Below are positions 21,121 through 36,640 of a stretch of DNA of 64,000 nucleotides, piece by piece. A program made the position numbers and the translations under genes. Origin of the DNA: Torymus aiolomorphi (lineage: Eukaryota > Arthropoda > Insecta > Hymenoptera > Torymidae); contig CM070875.1 of assembly GCA_036365515.1 (NCBI GenBank), forward strand, positions 96,014,128 through 96,078,127, read 5' to 3'. How positions within the stretch are numbered: position 1 is the stretch's first letter; each line of letters begins with the position of its first letter. The notes beneath the pieces are model-generated. The model was given only the letters and a program-made list of their open reading frames with translations. It was not told the DNA's origin and ran no database searches.

Positions 21121-21221
21121 GTAACAAATTAGCAACAAATTAGCAACAAATTAACAACTGGTTTTCGAGAGGGCGTTGGAGGGTGGCCGTGCTAGCGTAA
21201 TAGACGTTATTCGTTTGCAGC

Positions 21222-22190
21222 ATGAGCAACTCCAACAATCATGATGCGAGAGACTGTAATAAATCTAACAACGTAAAAAATTTTCAACTCTGTAGTATAC
21301 CCGACCATGTGGCCAAAAATTGTTCTAAATTAAAGCAACTATTGCAAAAAGATATAGAATGTCAGTTCTGTGATAAACCAGGCCATTCTGCCAATGAATG
21401 TCCCAAATTAAAAGTGGACGCATCCAAAAACCCAAATAATAAAAATGAGCCAACTTTGAATAATAGTTCACAATTAATTTGTCATTACTGTAAAAGGGAA
21501 GGCCATTTAAAGAAAGAGTGTATACGTAGAAAGTTCAATGAATTTATTAGGTAGGGAAACGAGCAAGGTCTGCCAGCTACGTGCGCGAACCTAGAGACCA
21601 TAAAGAAGCAAACGCGCTTGACCAATCTGACCCAAATCGAAGCCGAATTCTGTGAGTTAATACCATTGGAATAGTAAACGCGACTAAGCTAATACCATTT
21701 ATCTCTTTTTCATATTCGGACTATCAGATCAGTTTAATGTTAGATTCTGGATCTCAAGGGAATATTATAAAAATCGGTTTAGTTACAGAATGTTTGAAAA
21801 TCAATAAAACAGAAACTGACGTTTTAATTGGTATTTCTGATGAAAGTCTTTCAATAGTCGGTACAGTTAAATTTAAAATTTTAGGCTCAATAACCACTTT
21901 TCAGGTCGTAAATAATAATTTTCAGATTCCTTTTTCCGGTATTTTAGGATTTAGTTTTTTTCATGAAAATAAATGCACTATTAATTTGGAGATAAAACTA
22001 TACAGAGTCAGAATGCACTTATAAATTTTAAGTAAAATAATAGTTCTGCTTATACAGTAGCAGTAGCTCGAATAGATAATGTAAATTTTAATACTAAAAA
22101 TTATCTTCCGTTTATAATTGATATAGTTGATATAATTAATTCTGATAATAAAAAGAGGCAATTTTTTATTGACACCGGTTCTGAAGCTTA
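21222..22190 (+). pseudogene. LTR-retrotransposon gag/protease remnant (gypsy-like)
   Basis: 21222-21554 encodes 110 residues with two good CCHC knuckles (CQFCDKPGHSANEC and CHYCKREGHLKKEC) and a partial one before them (CSIPDHVAKNC). After a stop at 21552 a frame at 21737-22024 starts MLDSGSQGNIIKIGL, an aspartic protease active-site motif (DSGS). A second such motif, FFIDTGSEAYL, occurs in another frame near 22160. No reverse transcriptase follows: the sequence passes into the core-cassette repeats at about 22190. Gag packages RNA and the protease cleaves the polyprotein in an intact element; here both are broken. Confidence 0.7.
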
Positions 22191-25487
<3,297 letters not shown>

Positions 25488-25511
25488 ATATATATATATA
25501 TATATATATAT

Positions 25512-25657
25512 AATAACCTTGAAGGTCAAGTTCAAGGTCAAAGCTGTTAGGACCATCGTTTGGCCCCCTTCGTCCCCTACAACTTTTGTCTGAATCATTT
25601 TTTCCTATCTGTCTTAGGATCCGAAAAATCCGGGTGTAGCGATTAAAATGGGTCACC

Positions 25658-25660
<3 letters not shown>
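25512..25660. mobile_element. DD41D element right-end fragment
   Basis: Matches the last ~150 bp of the element at 25731-30422 (through GGGTCACCGTG), placed just left of it in the same orientation as the right end and separated by (AT)n. Confidence 0.85.

Positions 25661-25728
<68 letters not shown>
25661..25728. repeat. (AT)n microsatellite
   Basis: About 68 bp of TA between two outward-facing DD41D ends. Confidence 0.95.
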
Positions 25729-25733
<5 letters not shown>

Positions 25734-25849
25734 GGTGACCCATTTTAATCGCTACACCCGGATTTTTCGGATCCTAAGACAGATAGGAAAAATGATTCAG
25801 ACAAAAGTTGTAGGGGACGAAGGGGGCCAAACGATGGTCCTAACAGCTT

Positions 25850-26011
25850 TGACCTTGAACTTGACCTTCAAGGTTATTTCAAGGTCAAGTGGTTTTTTTT
25901 AATAGGAACACCTATTTTTGACCCCGGATTCGGAAAGAGCGGGAAATTTTACGTTCAAAATCATATTGAGACATTTTTTTTCAAGGTCATTTCAAGGTCA
26001 TTTCAAGGCCA
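25850..26011. promoter_or_regulatory. TCAAGGTCA site cluster, left arm of copy 3
   Basis: TGACCTTGA at 25850; TCAAGGTCA at 25879, 25981 and 25992; TCAAGGCCA at 26003. The last three are spaced exactly 11 bp apart, about one helical turn. Confidence 0.4.
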
Positions 26012-26354
26012 AATGAAGGTCGAAATCCGAAAAATCCATTTTAAGTCTTTTTTTCCATGAGTCACAGGCTGAAGTGGTTCAAACTGATCGTAGGTTTAAT
26101 AGGGAAACCTACACACCCAAAACATTCACATCCTAGTAAACAAATATCAAACTTGCACATCCGACCACCATGCTCTTCATAGCCTCACATGCTAAACTGT
26201 TACACCAGACATCCCCCAGTCCCACACATCTCTACCCCATGTCTGATGTTTGTTTAACGGAAACTTCAAGATCATTAAAGCTTCTGTTGTAAATGTGTCA
26301 ACCTTACGTTTAGCGCTACCCAGAAACAACGACGTGGACGTAGTAAGGATTGTT

Positions 26355-26697
26355 TCCTTTGGGGTGCTTGATTAAAGTGAGTCCCCTTGCCTCTCACTGT
26401 TCAGGGTGCTTGATTTAAGTGAGTCCCTTCGCCTCTCACTGATCGGGGTGCTTGATTAAAGTGAGTCCCCTTGCCTCTCACTGTTCAGGGTGCTTGATTT
26501 AAGTGAGTCCCTTCGCCTCTCACTGATCGGGGTGCTTGATTAAAGTGAGTCCCCTTGCCTCTCACTGTTCAGGGTGCTTGATTTAAGTGAGTCCCTTCGC
26601 CTCTCACTGATCAGGGTGCTTGATTAAAGTGAGTCCCCTTGCCTCTCACTGTTCAGGGTGCTTGATTTAAGTGAGTCCCTTCGCCTCTCACTTATGT
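26355..26697. repeat. GTGAG/CTCAC array, ~8 copies, left arm of copy 3
   Basis: About eight units of roughly 43 bp in two alternating subtypes (ATTAAAGTGAGTCCCCTTGC and ATTTAAGTGAGTCCCTTCGC), a higher-order dimer pattern. Confidence 0.9.
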
Positions 26698-26703
26698 GTT
26701 TAT

Positions 26704-27768
26704 CTAACCTCGAAGAAAATGTTCGAAATTACGACCATTTGCTTCCAGGCACATAGTCAAACGCCTTTGGAAGTGGTGAACGGTGTTTAGCAAAGTTTGC
26801 CTTGGAATGGCAGCGCATGCTCGACGAATTCTGTCCATCATGTCTACTCTTGTGGTGGGCCTTTCCTCAAAAACGGCATTTTTTAAATACCCCCATAAGT
26901 AAAAATCTGGTGATGTAAGATCTGGTGAGCAAGCAGGCCATTCAACCGGACCACCTCGACCAATCCATCTGTTACCATACTGCTCATTCAAAAAAGTCCT
27001 GACAATTCGAGCGAAATGTGGTGTTGCGCCGTCCTGCTGGAGCCACATTCTTCGTCGCGTTTCTAAGTCAACATCTTCCATCAATACAGGTAGTTCATCT
27101 CTTATTAGCGTTAAGTACGTGTGTTGATTAACATTTTCTTCGAAAAAATAAGGGCCAATCACACATCCATTAATAATCCCACACCATACCATAATACTCC
27201 ATCGTCTTTGATGGTTTACAGTTCTGACCCAATGAGGATTAACATCAGACCAGTAATGACAATTATGTCTATTCAATTCCCCATCACTTTGAAATTTTGC
27301 CTCATCAGAAGAAAGAACAAAATTAAAAAAGTCTGGATCATTTTCTATCATTTGTAAAGCCCATTGGCAAAACACAATACGCTGTTGAAAATGAGCAAAC
27401 TGTAGCTCTTGGACCAGAGTAATATGATACGCATGATATCTAAGCACCTTCATAATTCTTAAAAATGTACTTTTTGGAAGACCGATTTCCCTTTCGATTC
27501 GACGAGCGCTTATCTGTGGGTCAAGATGAATTATTGCCAGAATAGTCACAACCCGATTATTATTTTCATCATATTGATGGCGCCTACGTTGACGAACCAT
27601 GTGTCCACCACGAGCTCTTTGAGTTAAACGTCTGATAGCCATAGCGTCAGGGTGTCGTCTGTCTGGATAGCGTTCAGCATAAATTCTTGCCGCAGCACGA
27701 TAATTACTTCGGCTTTCTCCTAAAGCCAACATCATGTCAACGATATCGTTGGGCGGATAGTCAGCCAT
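26704..27768 (-). CDS. DD41D transposase, open frame (left arm of palindrome)
   Basis: 354 residues, no break. N-terminus MADYPPNDIVDMMLALGES, basic segment RQRRRHQYDENN, HTH-like region ISARRIEREIGLPKS. Catalytic Asp residues lie in LSSDEAKFQSDGEL, QQDGATPHFA and SPDLTSPDFYLWG; I count 41 residues between the second and third. It has the same length as the gene at 9815 and is closely similar. It ends LEANGRNFEHFLRG just before the GTGAG/CTCAC array. Start and stop are conserved with the sister copies, which supports the ATG at 27768. The mirrored gene at 28468 is broken, so this would be the element's only possible enzyme source. Confidence 0.92.
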   Translation of the reverse strand: MADYPPNDIVDMMLALGESRSNYRAAARIYAERYPDRRHPDAMAIRRLTQRARGGHMVRQRRRHQYDENNNRVVTILAIIHLDPQISARRIEREIGLPKSTFLRIMKVLRYHAYHITLVQELQFAHFQQRIVFCQWALQMIENDPDFFNFVLSSDEAKFQSDGELNRHNCHYWSDVNPHWVRTVNHQRRWSIMVWCGIINGCVIGPYFFEENVNQHTYLTLIRDELPVLMEDVDLETRRRMWLQQDGATPHFARIVRTFLNEQYGNRWIGRGGPVEWPACSPDLTSPDFYLWGYLKNAVFEERPTTRVDMMDRIRRACAAIPRQTLLNTVHHFQRRLTMCLEANGRNFEHFLRG

Positions 27769-27845
27769 TTCAGAGCCAGCTATTAATTACTATTAAATTT
27801 GAATAGTGAAATGGTATAAAAAATATTAATAATTATAATATTTGC

Positions 27846-27863
27846 CCGTATACGGTCGCGACC
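27846..27863 (-). promoter_or_regulatory. Overlapping palindromes upstream of left-arm transposase
   Basis: CCGTATACGG (27846-27855) and GGTCGCGACC (27854-27863), two 10-bp palindromes sharing two bases, about 80 bp before the ATG. Conserved at the mirrored site and partly in copy 2. Role unknown; a promoter or repressor site is possible. Confidence 0.4.
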
Positions 27864-28372
27864 AAAAAAGAAAAATGTTCCTAAATTATGGTAACTTTAT
27901 CTGACTAAGTGTATTTGCCAAAAGTACTCCGATTGTCACACTTTTGTAATTGTAAGTTTTATAATAAAGTAATAATCATTAAATTATTTCTAATTTGAAC
28001 TGCACATAATACTAAAACTTGCTTTTATTTTAAATATTGTGAATTATTGCCGTTCAAACTTGAGAAATACTAATATTGATAATGTAATCATTAAAGGCAC
28101 ATTTACAAATAATTTCTGTTCCGTCAAGATTTTTGTACAAAAAAGAAATGTTGTATCTTTATTCTTTTGAAAGTTATGACTTTTCTTTTTAAACAATGAC
28201 ATTTTTTTACAGCTCATATCTTTAATTTACTCATAACTTTCAAAAGAATAAAGATACAATTTATTACTTTATTATAAAACTTACAATTACAAAAGTGTGA
28301 CAATCGGAGTACTTTTGGCAAATACACTTAGTCAGATAAAGTTACCATAATTTAGGAACATTTTTCTTTTTT

Positions 28373-28390
28373 GGTCGCGACCGTATACGG
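28373..28390 (+). promoter_or_regulatory. Overlapping palindromes upstream of right-arm transposase
   Basis: Mirror copy of 27846-27863: GGTCGCGACC (28373-28382) and CCGTATACGG (28381-28390). Confidence 0.4.
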
Positions 28391-28467
28391 GCAAATATTA
28401 TAATTATTAATATTTTTTATACCATTTCACTATTCAAATTTAATAGTAATTAATAGCTGGCTCTGAA

Positions 28468-29529
28468 ATGGCTGACTATCCGCCCAACGAGATCGTTGAC
28501 ATGATGTTGGCTTTAGGAGAAAGCCGAAGAATTATCGTGCTGCGGCAAGAATTTATGCTGAACGCTATCCAGACAGACGACACCCTGACGCTATGGCTAT
28601 CAGACGTTTAACTCAAAGAGCTCGTGGTGGACACATGGTTCGTCAACGTAGGCGCCATCAATATGATGAAAATGATAATCGGGTTGTGACTATTCTGGCA
28701 ATAATTCATCTTGACCCACAGATAAGCGCTCGTCGAATCGAAAGGGAAATCGGTCTTCCAAAAAGTACATTTTTAAGAATTATGAAGGTGCTTAGATATC
28801 ATGCGTATCATATTACTCTGGTCCAAGAGCTACAGTTTGCTCATTTTCAACAGCGTATTGTGTTTTGCCAATGGGCTTTACAAATGATAGAAAATGATCC
28901 AGACTTTTTTAATTTTGTTCTTTTTTCTGATGAGGCAAAATTTCAAAGTGATGGGGAATTGAATAGACATAATTGTCATTACTGGTCTGATGTTAATCCT
29001 CATTGGGTCAGAACTGTAAACCATCAAAGACGATGGAGTATTATGGTATGGTGTGGGATTATTAATGGATGTGTGATTGGCCCTTATTTTTTCGAAGAAA
29101 ATGTTAATCAACACACGTACTTAACGCTAATAAGAGATGAACTACCTGTATTGATGGAAGATGTTGACTTAGAAACGCGACGAAGAATGTGGCTCCAGCA
29201 GGACGGCGCAACACCACATTTCGCTCGAATTGTCAGGACTTTTTGAATGAGCAGTATGGTAACAGATGGATTGGTCGAGGTGGTCCGGTTGAATGGCCTG
29301 CTTGCTCACCAGATCTTACATCACCAGATTTTTACTTATGGGGGTATTTAAAAATGCCGTTTTTGAGGAAAGGCCCACCACAAGAGTAGACATGATGGAC
29401 AGAATTCGTCGAGCATGCGCTGCCATTCCAAGGCAAACTTTGCTAAACACCGTTCGCCACTTCCAAAGGCGTTTGACTATGTGCCTGGAAGCAAATGGTC
29501 GTAATTTCGAACATTTTCTTCGAGGTTAG
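28468..29529 (+). pseudogene. DD41D transposase, right arm, three 1-bp deletions
   Basis: Almost identical to the open minus-strand gene at 26704-27768. Single-base deletions relative to it lie near 28531 (GAAG-AATTATCG), near 29245 (five instead of six T) and near 29352 (five instead of six A). The first catalytic Asp (LFSDEAKF) and second (QQDGATPHFA) are in one frame and the third in another. Two of the three lesions are in homopolymers, so assembly error should be excluded before calling this arm dead. Confidence 0.88.
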
Positions 29530-29536
29530 ATAAACA

Positions 29537-29790
29537 CATAAGTGAGAGGCGAAGGGACTCACTTAAATCAAGCACCCTGAACAGTGAGAGGCAAGGGGAC
29601 TCACTTTAATCAAGCACCCCGATCAGTGAGAGGCGAAGGGACTCACTTAAATCAAGCACCCTGAACAGTGAGAGGCAAGGGGACTCACTTTAATCAAGCA
29701 CCCCGATCAGTGAGAGGCGAAGGGACTCACTTAAATCAAGCACCCTGAACAGTGAGAGGCAAGGGGACTCACTTTAATCAAGCACCCCAA
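29537..29790. repeat. GTGAG/CTCAC array, ~6 copies, right arm of copy 3
   Basis: Mirror of 26355-26697 with the same alternating subtypes but about two units fewer, so the arms have diverged in array length. Confidence 0.9.
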
Positions 29791-30148
29791 AGGAAACAAT
29801 CCTTACTACGTCCACGTCGTTGTTTCTGGGTAGCGCTAAACGTAAGGTTGACACATTTACAACAGAAGCTTTAATGATCTTGAAGTTTCCGTTAAACAAA
29901 CATCAGACATGGGGTAGAGATGTGTGGGACTGGGGGATGTCTGGTGTAACAGTTTAGCATGTGAGGCTATGAAGAGCATGGAGTTCGGATGTGCAAGTTT
30001 GATATTTGTTTACTAGGATGTGAATGTTTTGGGTGTGTAGGTTTCCCTATTAAACCTACGATCAGTTTGAACCACTTCAGCCTGTGACTCATGGAAAAAA
30101 CGACTTAAAATGGATTTTTCGGAGTTCGACCTTCATATGGCCTTAAAA

Positions 30149-30310
30149 TGACCTTGAAATGACCTTGAAAAAAAAATGTCTCAATATGATTTTGAACGTA
30201 AAATTTCCCGCTCTTTCCGAATCCGGGGTCAAAAATAGGTGTTCCTATTAAAAAAGAAACCACTTGACCTTGAAATAACCTTGAAGGTCAAGTTCAAGGT
30301 CAAAGCTGTT
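30149..30310. promoter_or_regulatory. TCAAGGTCA site cluster, right arm of copy 3
   Basis: TGACCTTGA at 30149 and 30160 (11 bp apart), with further copies near 30267 and 30294. Mirror of the left-arm cluster. Confidence 0.4.
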
Positions 30311-30419
30311 AGGACCATCGTTTGGCCCCCTTCGTCCCCTACAACTTTTGTCTGAATCGTTTTTTCCTATCTGTCTTAGGATCCGAAAAATCCGGGTGTA
30401 GCGATTAAAATGGGTCACC

Positions 30420-30422
<3 letters not shown>

Positions 30423-30503
<81 letters not shown>
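30423..30503. repeat. (AT)n microsatellite
   Basis: About 80 bp of TA between the DD41D element and a core cassette. Confidence 0.95.
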
Positions 30504-30507
<4 letters not shown>

Positions 30508-30712
30508 CGCTAGTTATGCAGACACTTTCCGAAATTTAAATAGACTTATGCAGACAGAGACCGACTTATGCAGACGTCAGCATAAGTAGAGAGATTATTT
30601 CTTTAGTCACGCTAGACTTGTGCAGACACTTGTATAAACGGTACTACACTTATGCAGACAGGTCACGTGGTCTTATACATTGGTGTCAGCATAAGTCCAT
30701 GTTTATATGATT
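30504..30712. repeat. Core cassette with ACTTATGCAGAC words
   Basis: Core ATTATTTCTTTAGTCAC at 30594-30610, surrounded by five or six copies of ACTTATGCAGAC or close variants and two inverted GTCAGCATAAGT. Bounded on both sides by (AT)n. Confidence 0.7.
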
Positions 30713-30836
<124 letters not shown>

Positions 30837-31535
30837 TGTAACGGGCTAAAAGCTGTCCTCGGTGCGCTATATCTCAAAGCGGACGTGCCGATGAACGACG
30901 CAGGAATAGACAGGAGCAAGCACGGGCTCGTGCAAACCCTCGGCGATTAGCGGCCCGTCGGCTCCGCGCTGGTGCTCGCCGACAGCTGCTTTCAGCAGCA
31001 GCCGCGCCTTTTCGACCCGTTGCAACGCGCGACTTCGTCGTCGCGCTCTCTCTCGAGCGTGCTGCTCCAGCTGCTCAGTAACTACGCGAGTACTGTGTAC
31101 TCGCGACCGCGGAAGCTGGCGGTATTCATCACCGAGCCACCGACTTAGGGATTGGAATCAGGACGGGCCCGTTAAATAAGACACGAACCTGTATCTAAAA
31201 GTACTAAGATTTATTGCCCCTCGGGCTGTTGCTAACGAGTACAATATACGCGCGGCGCGTGCTACTAGCGCGCGTCGGTTCGGGTGGTGCGCCCGCGCAC
31301 GCGAAGTACGCGTGTACTGGACCGTACACGCGTACGCGCCAAAGGCGGCCCGCGCCAACGTCGGCCGATCGCCGCGCACGATCAGCACCAACGCGCGTCG
31401 GCTGGCCTCGCTCGCTCGCCCGAGTCTCGTCCTCCGGACGCTCGTCGTCCGCAGGGAGAGTACGCGCTCGCCTGGCCAGGTCTTACCCCGCAGTATTTCA
31501 GAAGGACTGGATGTGCGGTGTTGGCTGCCGCGGGC

Positions 31536-31673
<138 letters not shown>

Positions 31674-32028
31674 AGCGGTCTGGCCGTAGCAGGTAGTCGA
31701 CCGCGCTGCTCTCTCTCTTTCTCTCGCTGCCGTGGTTGAGTGCGACTCTCTCTCTCTCACTCTCCCTCAACCACCGGCGAACGTGGTCCTCAGTGCCGTG
31801 CGGCGTCTCTCCCCGTCGCAACGTTGCAACTCTCTCTCGCTCGCGTCTTCTCGCCGTCGACGGGTCGGCTCGGCCGTAGCTAGCCGTCGGCCGTGTCCCC
31901 CGGCCGCGTTCTCTCTCTCACTGGAGCACTCAGCCGCTGCCCCCTCACTTAGTATCCGCACTGCACCGCGGCTCCCGCTCCTACTCTCCCTCACTCGATA
32001 CGCACTGCACTTTCGTGGAGCTCTCTCG

Positions 32029-32136
<108 letters not shown>

Positions 32137-32829
32137 GCCGTGCACTGTCGCGACTTGCTATCGTAGGAGCAAGACCTGGGCCTTTCGGCGCGAATAAAAG
32201 GCAACTCTTCGCGACGGCGGCAAAAGCAATACTGCCGGGCTCTGTCTTTCGCTCTCCTTCCCCCTCTCGCAAGGTTGTCGCGAGTTTTCATTTCGGGGCT
32301 TATTGTGTGTCGTAGTTGCGCTCGGTACTTTTCGCACAGCTACACGTGCGCGCAACTACACACACACACACGTAAGCCCCCGGAAAAATACGAGGACAAG
32401 CCCGACTCTATTCGCGAATCATCATGCCGAAATCGACTGCTTTGCCTTCTCCAAGGCCGCGGCATGTTTATATTTTCGAGTATCTATCCGTGTGTATATC
32501 GTGCGTTGGAGATCGGCTCAATCCGAACCCCGTGTTCGCGCACATATACACACACAGACGCGCCTGCCGTTACAATATCATTAAAAATATATTACTTATG
32601 TCGACTGCAACTTACTGTCAACTGATGAGAATTTTTCAATCGGTCTTACAGTCTTATAAATTAAATTAAGATAACTAATATTTATGGCAGTCAGATTGCC
32701 CTTGTTTATACTCACCCCCGCAGAATCTGAAATAAAAACTTAATTAAAACCTGGAAAAAAAAACTTTATTAGCAAAGGACTATCTGACTGCCCCCCACCA
32801 CCAAATTGCCCAATTGCTCAACGTTTGTC

Positions 32830-33844
32830 ACCTGTTATAGCGAATTTAGTAATGGAAAAATTGGAAAAGTTTCGCTTTGTCGAAGTTGATTTTTCAGCCA
32901 ATTATTTTTAAAAGATATGTTGATGACATTTTTGCAGTTGTACCTGAATGTTTAGTGGATGATATGGTGGATGTGTTTAATTCTATTCATGATAGAATTA
33001 AATTCACAAAAGTGGTCGAGTCAGATAATCAATTGAGATCTTTAGATATTAGAGTCATTAGAGTTAATAATAATAGAGTGAAATTAGATTGGTATAGAAA
33101 ACCTACATGGTCAGGTAGAATTTTAAATTTTGATTCTCACCACAAATTCGGAAACAAGACAGGTGCGATCAAAGGTGTCATTGACAGGGCGATTACATTG
33201 TCACATAAAGATTTTAGGAAAAAGAATTTAAATTTAGTTAGAGAAACATTTATTAAGAATAGTTATTCGGTAAAATTTATTGATAAAATGATGAATGAGA
33301 GAGTTTTGGAAATTTATAATGGTGGATTGAAGAAGCGGGCAGATAATCAAACAAGGAATAGAAATGGAAAGAACGCATATTTTAGTTATCATATGTTAGA
33401 GGTTTATCGGAAAGGATTAGAAGGGTTTTTAGTAAACATAATATTCAAGTTTTCTTTAGAAACGATATTAATTTAGAAAGGTTATTTAGTAATTGTAAAG
33501 ACAAGGATGATAAAGGTTTAAAATCGGGAGTAGTTTATAAAATTAATTGTAGGGATTGCAATGGATGTTATATTGGTCAAACGGATAGATATTTGAAGAA
33601 GAGAATATATGAACATCAATATAGTTTAAGTAGTACAAATTTTTCATTGGGTTTGAAAGAACATTATTTAAATAGTTTGCATTCTTTCGATTTCGGGAGT
33701 GTGGATATTTTGAAACAAGGGATTAAGAATAAATATAAGAGGAAAAGCCTTGAAAGTATTCACATTCTAAGGAATCGGAATAATGTAAATTTAATGGTAG
33801 AGTCAAGTAAATTAGATAACATTTATCATTCTTTATTAATTTAA
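32830..33844 (+). pseudogene. Penelope-like RT C-terminus plus GIY-YIG endonuclease
   Basis: The RT part reads SPVIANLVMEKLEKF and, after a frame change near 32890, KRYVDDIFAVVPE, where YVDD is the RT active site; WYRKPTW and related residues follow. A frame change near 33450 leads to SGVVYKINCRDCNGCYIGQT, the GIY-YIG motif, then KKRIYEHQ. The N-terminal half of the RT is absent and two frameshifts break the rest, so it is non-functional. In intact PLEs these domains perform target-primed reverse transcription with an endonuclease of this type. Confidence 0.85.
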
Positions 33845-33944
33845 GTGAGAATGGAAAGTTGGACAGGGGAAGGTGGATGGTGGTGAGGGTAAGAGGAAAT
33901 AAGTGGGCATATAAGGAGGTGTATCGCGGGTTTCATTTCAGTCC

Positions 33945-33977
33945 CTGAGGAGGAGCCGGAGCAGGCTCAGAACGTTG
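33945..33977 (+). ncRNA. Hammerhead-like core at PLE 3' end
   Basis: CTGAGGAG, stem GAGCC/GGCTC (33953-33957/33964-33968), then AGAAC. Same order and place as the motif at 17553. Box two is GAAC where GAAA is expected, so probably inactive. Confidence 0.35.
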
Positions 33978-34179
33978 GGCAATTGCGCAATTTGGTGGTG
34001 GGGGCAGTCAGATAGTCCTTTGCTAATAAGGTTTTTTTTTCAGGCATTAATTAAGTTTTTATTTCAGATTCTGCGGGGGTGATTATAAACAAGAGCAATC
34101 TGAATGCCATAAATATTAATTATTTTAATTTAATTTATAAGACTGTAAGACCCATGGAAAAATTCTCGTACGTTGATAA

Positions 34180-34615
<436 letters not shown>

Positions 34616-34638
34616 TATATATATATATATATATATAT

Positions 34639-35351
<713 letters not shown>

Positions 35352-35355
<4 letters not shown>

Positions 35356-35703
35356 CTGGGATCTCATAAGAAAAAGTAAAGGGTTTCACAATAGCGTCTA
35401 TATATACGTTGTAACAAAAGCCTAAAAGGTAGAATTTGATACTTGACTAAAGAAATAATGACCCAAAGTGTGTTGTGATTCGCAGGGGGCCTGGGGCGCC
35501 CGCTGCTAGTACCGAAAATATGAGAAAATAACTAAAAAAGTAATGTTTTCATGATGTGACGGTTAGCTTAAGACGTCCTGGAACTTTGCGTTATATATAG
35601 AAGTCTTCCAGGAGTCCTGGAACTTAGTTCAAAATCCCAGAAACTTGCGTTATGCACACGAAAAGTCCCATAAACTAGCGTTTCATATATTTATATTTAT
35701 ATA

Positions 35704-35707
<4 letters not shown>
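35352..35707. repeat. Core cassette with CCTGGAACTT words
   Basis: Core variant in reverse at 35443-35459 (one change: GTGAC to TTGAC). CCTGGAACTT/AACTTGCGTT-like words repeat at 35578-35690; GC block near 35490. Confidence 0.6.
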
Positions 35708-35761
<54 letters not shown>

Positions 35762-35762
35762 A

Positions 35763-36359
35763 TTATCCCCCCATCCGTTTATGAAGCCCATCCCTGTATA
35801 TTAGTACCTACAGCCCAGAGATCCCTATGGCAAGTGACTAAAGAAATAATGGGCCCTGGGGTTATAGATTAGATCGGGCTCCATAAACGCCCGATAAAAA
35901 TATTGTATGGGACCCGGGCTCCATAAAAGAAAACGGGCTCCATAAATATGCTCATGTGTATAAAAGGGCTCCATAAATCTGTTAAAACAAATGAATATGT
36001 ACATATAACTTAGTACACCGCTACCTCCTAGGACACCTACAGGTTTTCTGCAATAGAAGTAGGTATAAAACGTTAAACAGTATATAAGTGACTAAAGAAA
36101 TAATATCCCTCAGGGTGTTGACTAACACCGCGACGCTTGCGGCGCCCCCTTTCAGTTCCGCAGCATTTTATGTTGATTTCGGAAAAATTTTACGGAAGAA
36201 AACGTTGTGAAAGAAACCCTAAATGTCCTGAATAATGCAAAAATATCCTGAAAGGTAGCGGTAAACATATTCCTAATTCAGTACAGTCCTGAAAACATGC
36301 AAATGTCCTGAAACATAGCGGTAAACCAATGAAAAGTCCTGAAACATAGCGGTGAACAG
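35763..36359. repeat. Two core cassettes (GGGCTCCATAAA and TCCTGAAACATAGCGG words)
   Basis: Reverse cores at 35834-35850 and 36088-36104. The first is followed by inverted GGGCTCCATAAA words, the second by a GC block and then at least five TCCTGAAA-type words. Confidence 0.7.

Positions 36360-36640
<281 letters not shown>

Larger units (their letters stand above)
16363..21205. mobile_element. 4.8-kb TIR-bounded structure filled with satellites
   Basis: The ends are inverted repeats of about 80 bp: left GTCTATTAGCTAGCGCGGCC onward, right the complement of GTCTATTACGCTAGCACGGC, both continuing CTCCAACGCCCTCTCGAAAA and then TTTGTTGCTAA repeats. Inside are a PLE endonuclease fragment, an inverted repeat, a ~165-bp and a ~303-bp tandem repeat. 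No transposase and no clear target duplication were found, so its class is open. Confidence 0.6.
25731..30422. mobile_element. DD41D element, copy 3: 4.7-kb head-to-head palindrome
   Basis: Arms 25731-27972 and 28259-30422 are reverse complements carrying identical parts in order: CACGGTGACCC end, TCAAGGTCA cluster, GTGAG/CTCAC array, transposase, promoter palindromes. The loop (27973-28258) holds a smaller hairpin at 28152-28262. The left-arm transposase is open; the right-arm copy has three single-base deletions. Both ends lie in (AT)n, consistent with TA targets. Confidence 0.9.
32590..34175 (+). mobile_element. Penelope-like element with inverted terminal segments
   Basis: The segments 32610-32815 and 33955-34170 are reverse complements (for example ATTTCAGATTCTGCGGGGGT and GGCAGTCAGATAGTCCTTTG). 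Between them is a truncated reverse transcriptase and GIY-YIG frame and a hammerhead-like motif. Terminal repeats with one inverted copy are known for PLEs. A solo relative of the terminal segment is at 63294-63505. Confidence 0.8.

Noticed and set aside
32606..32640. CTGATGAG near the PLE left end as another hammerhead
   Set aside because: No GAAA box follows at a suitable distance and no stem is visible.
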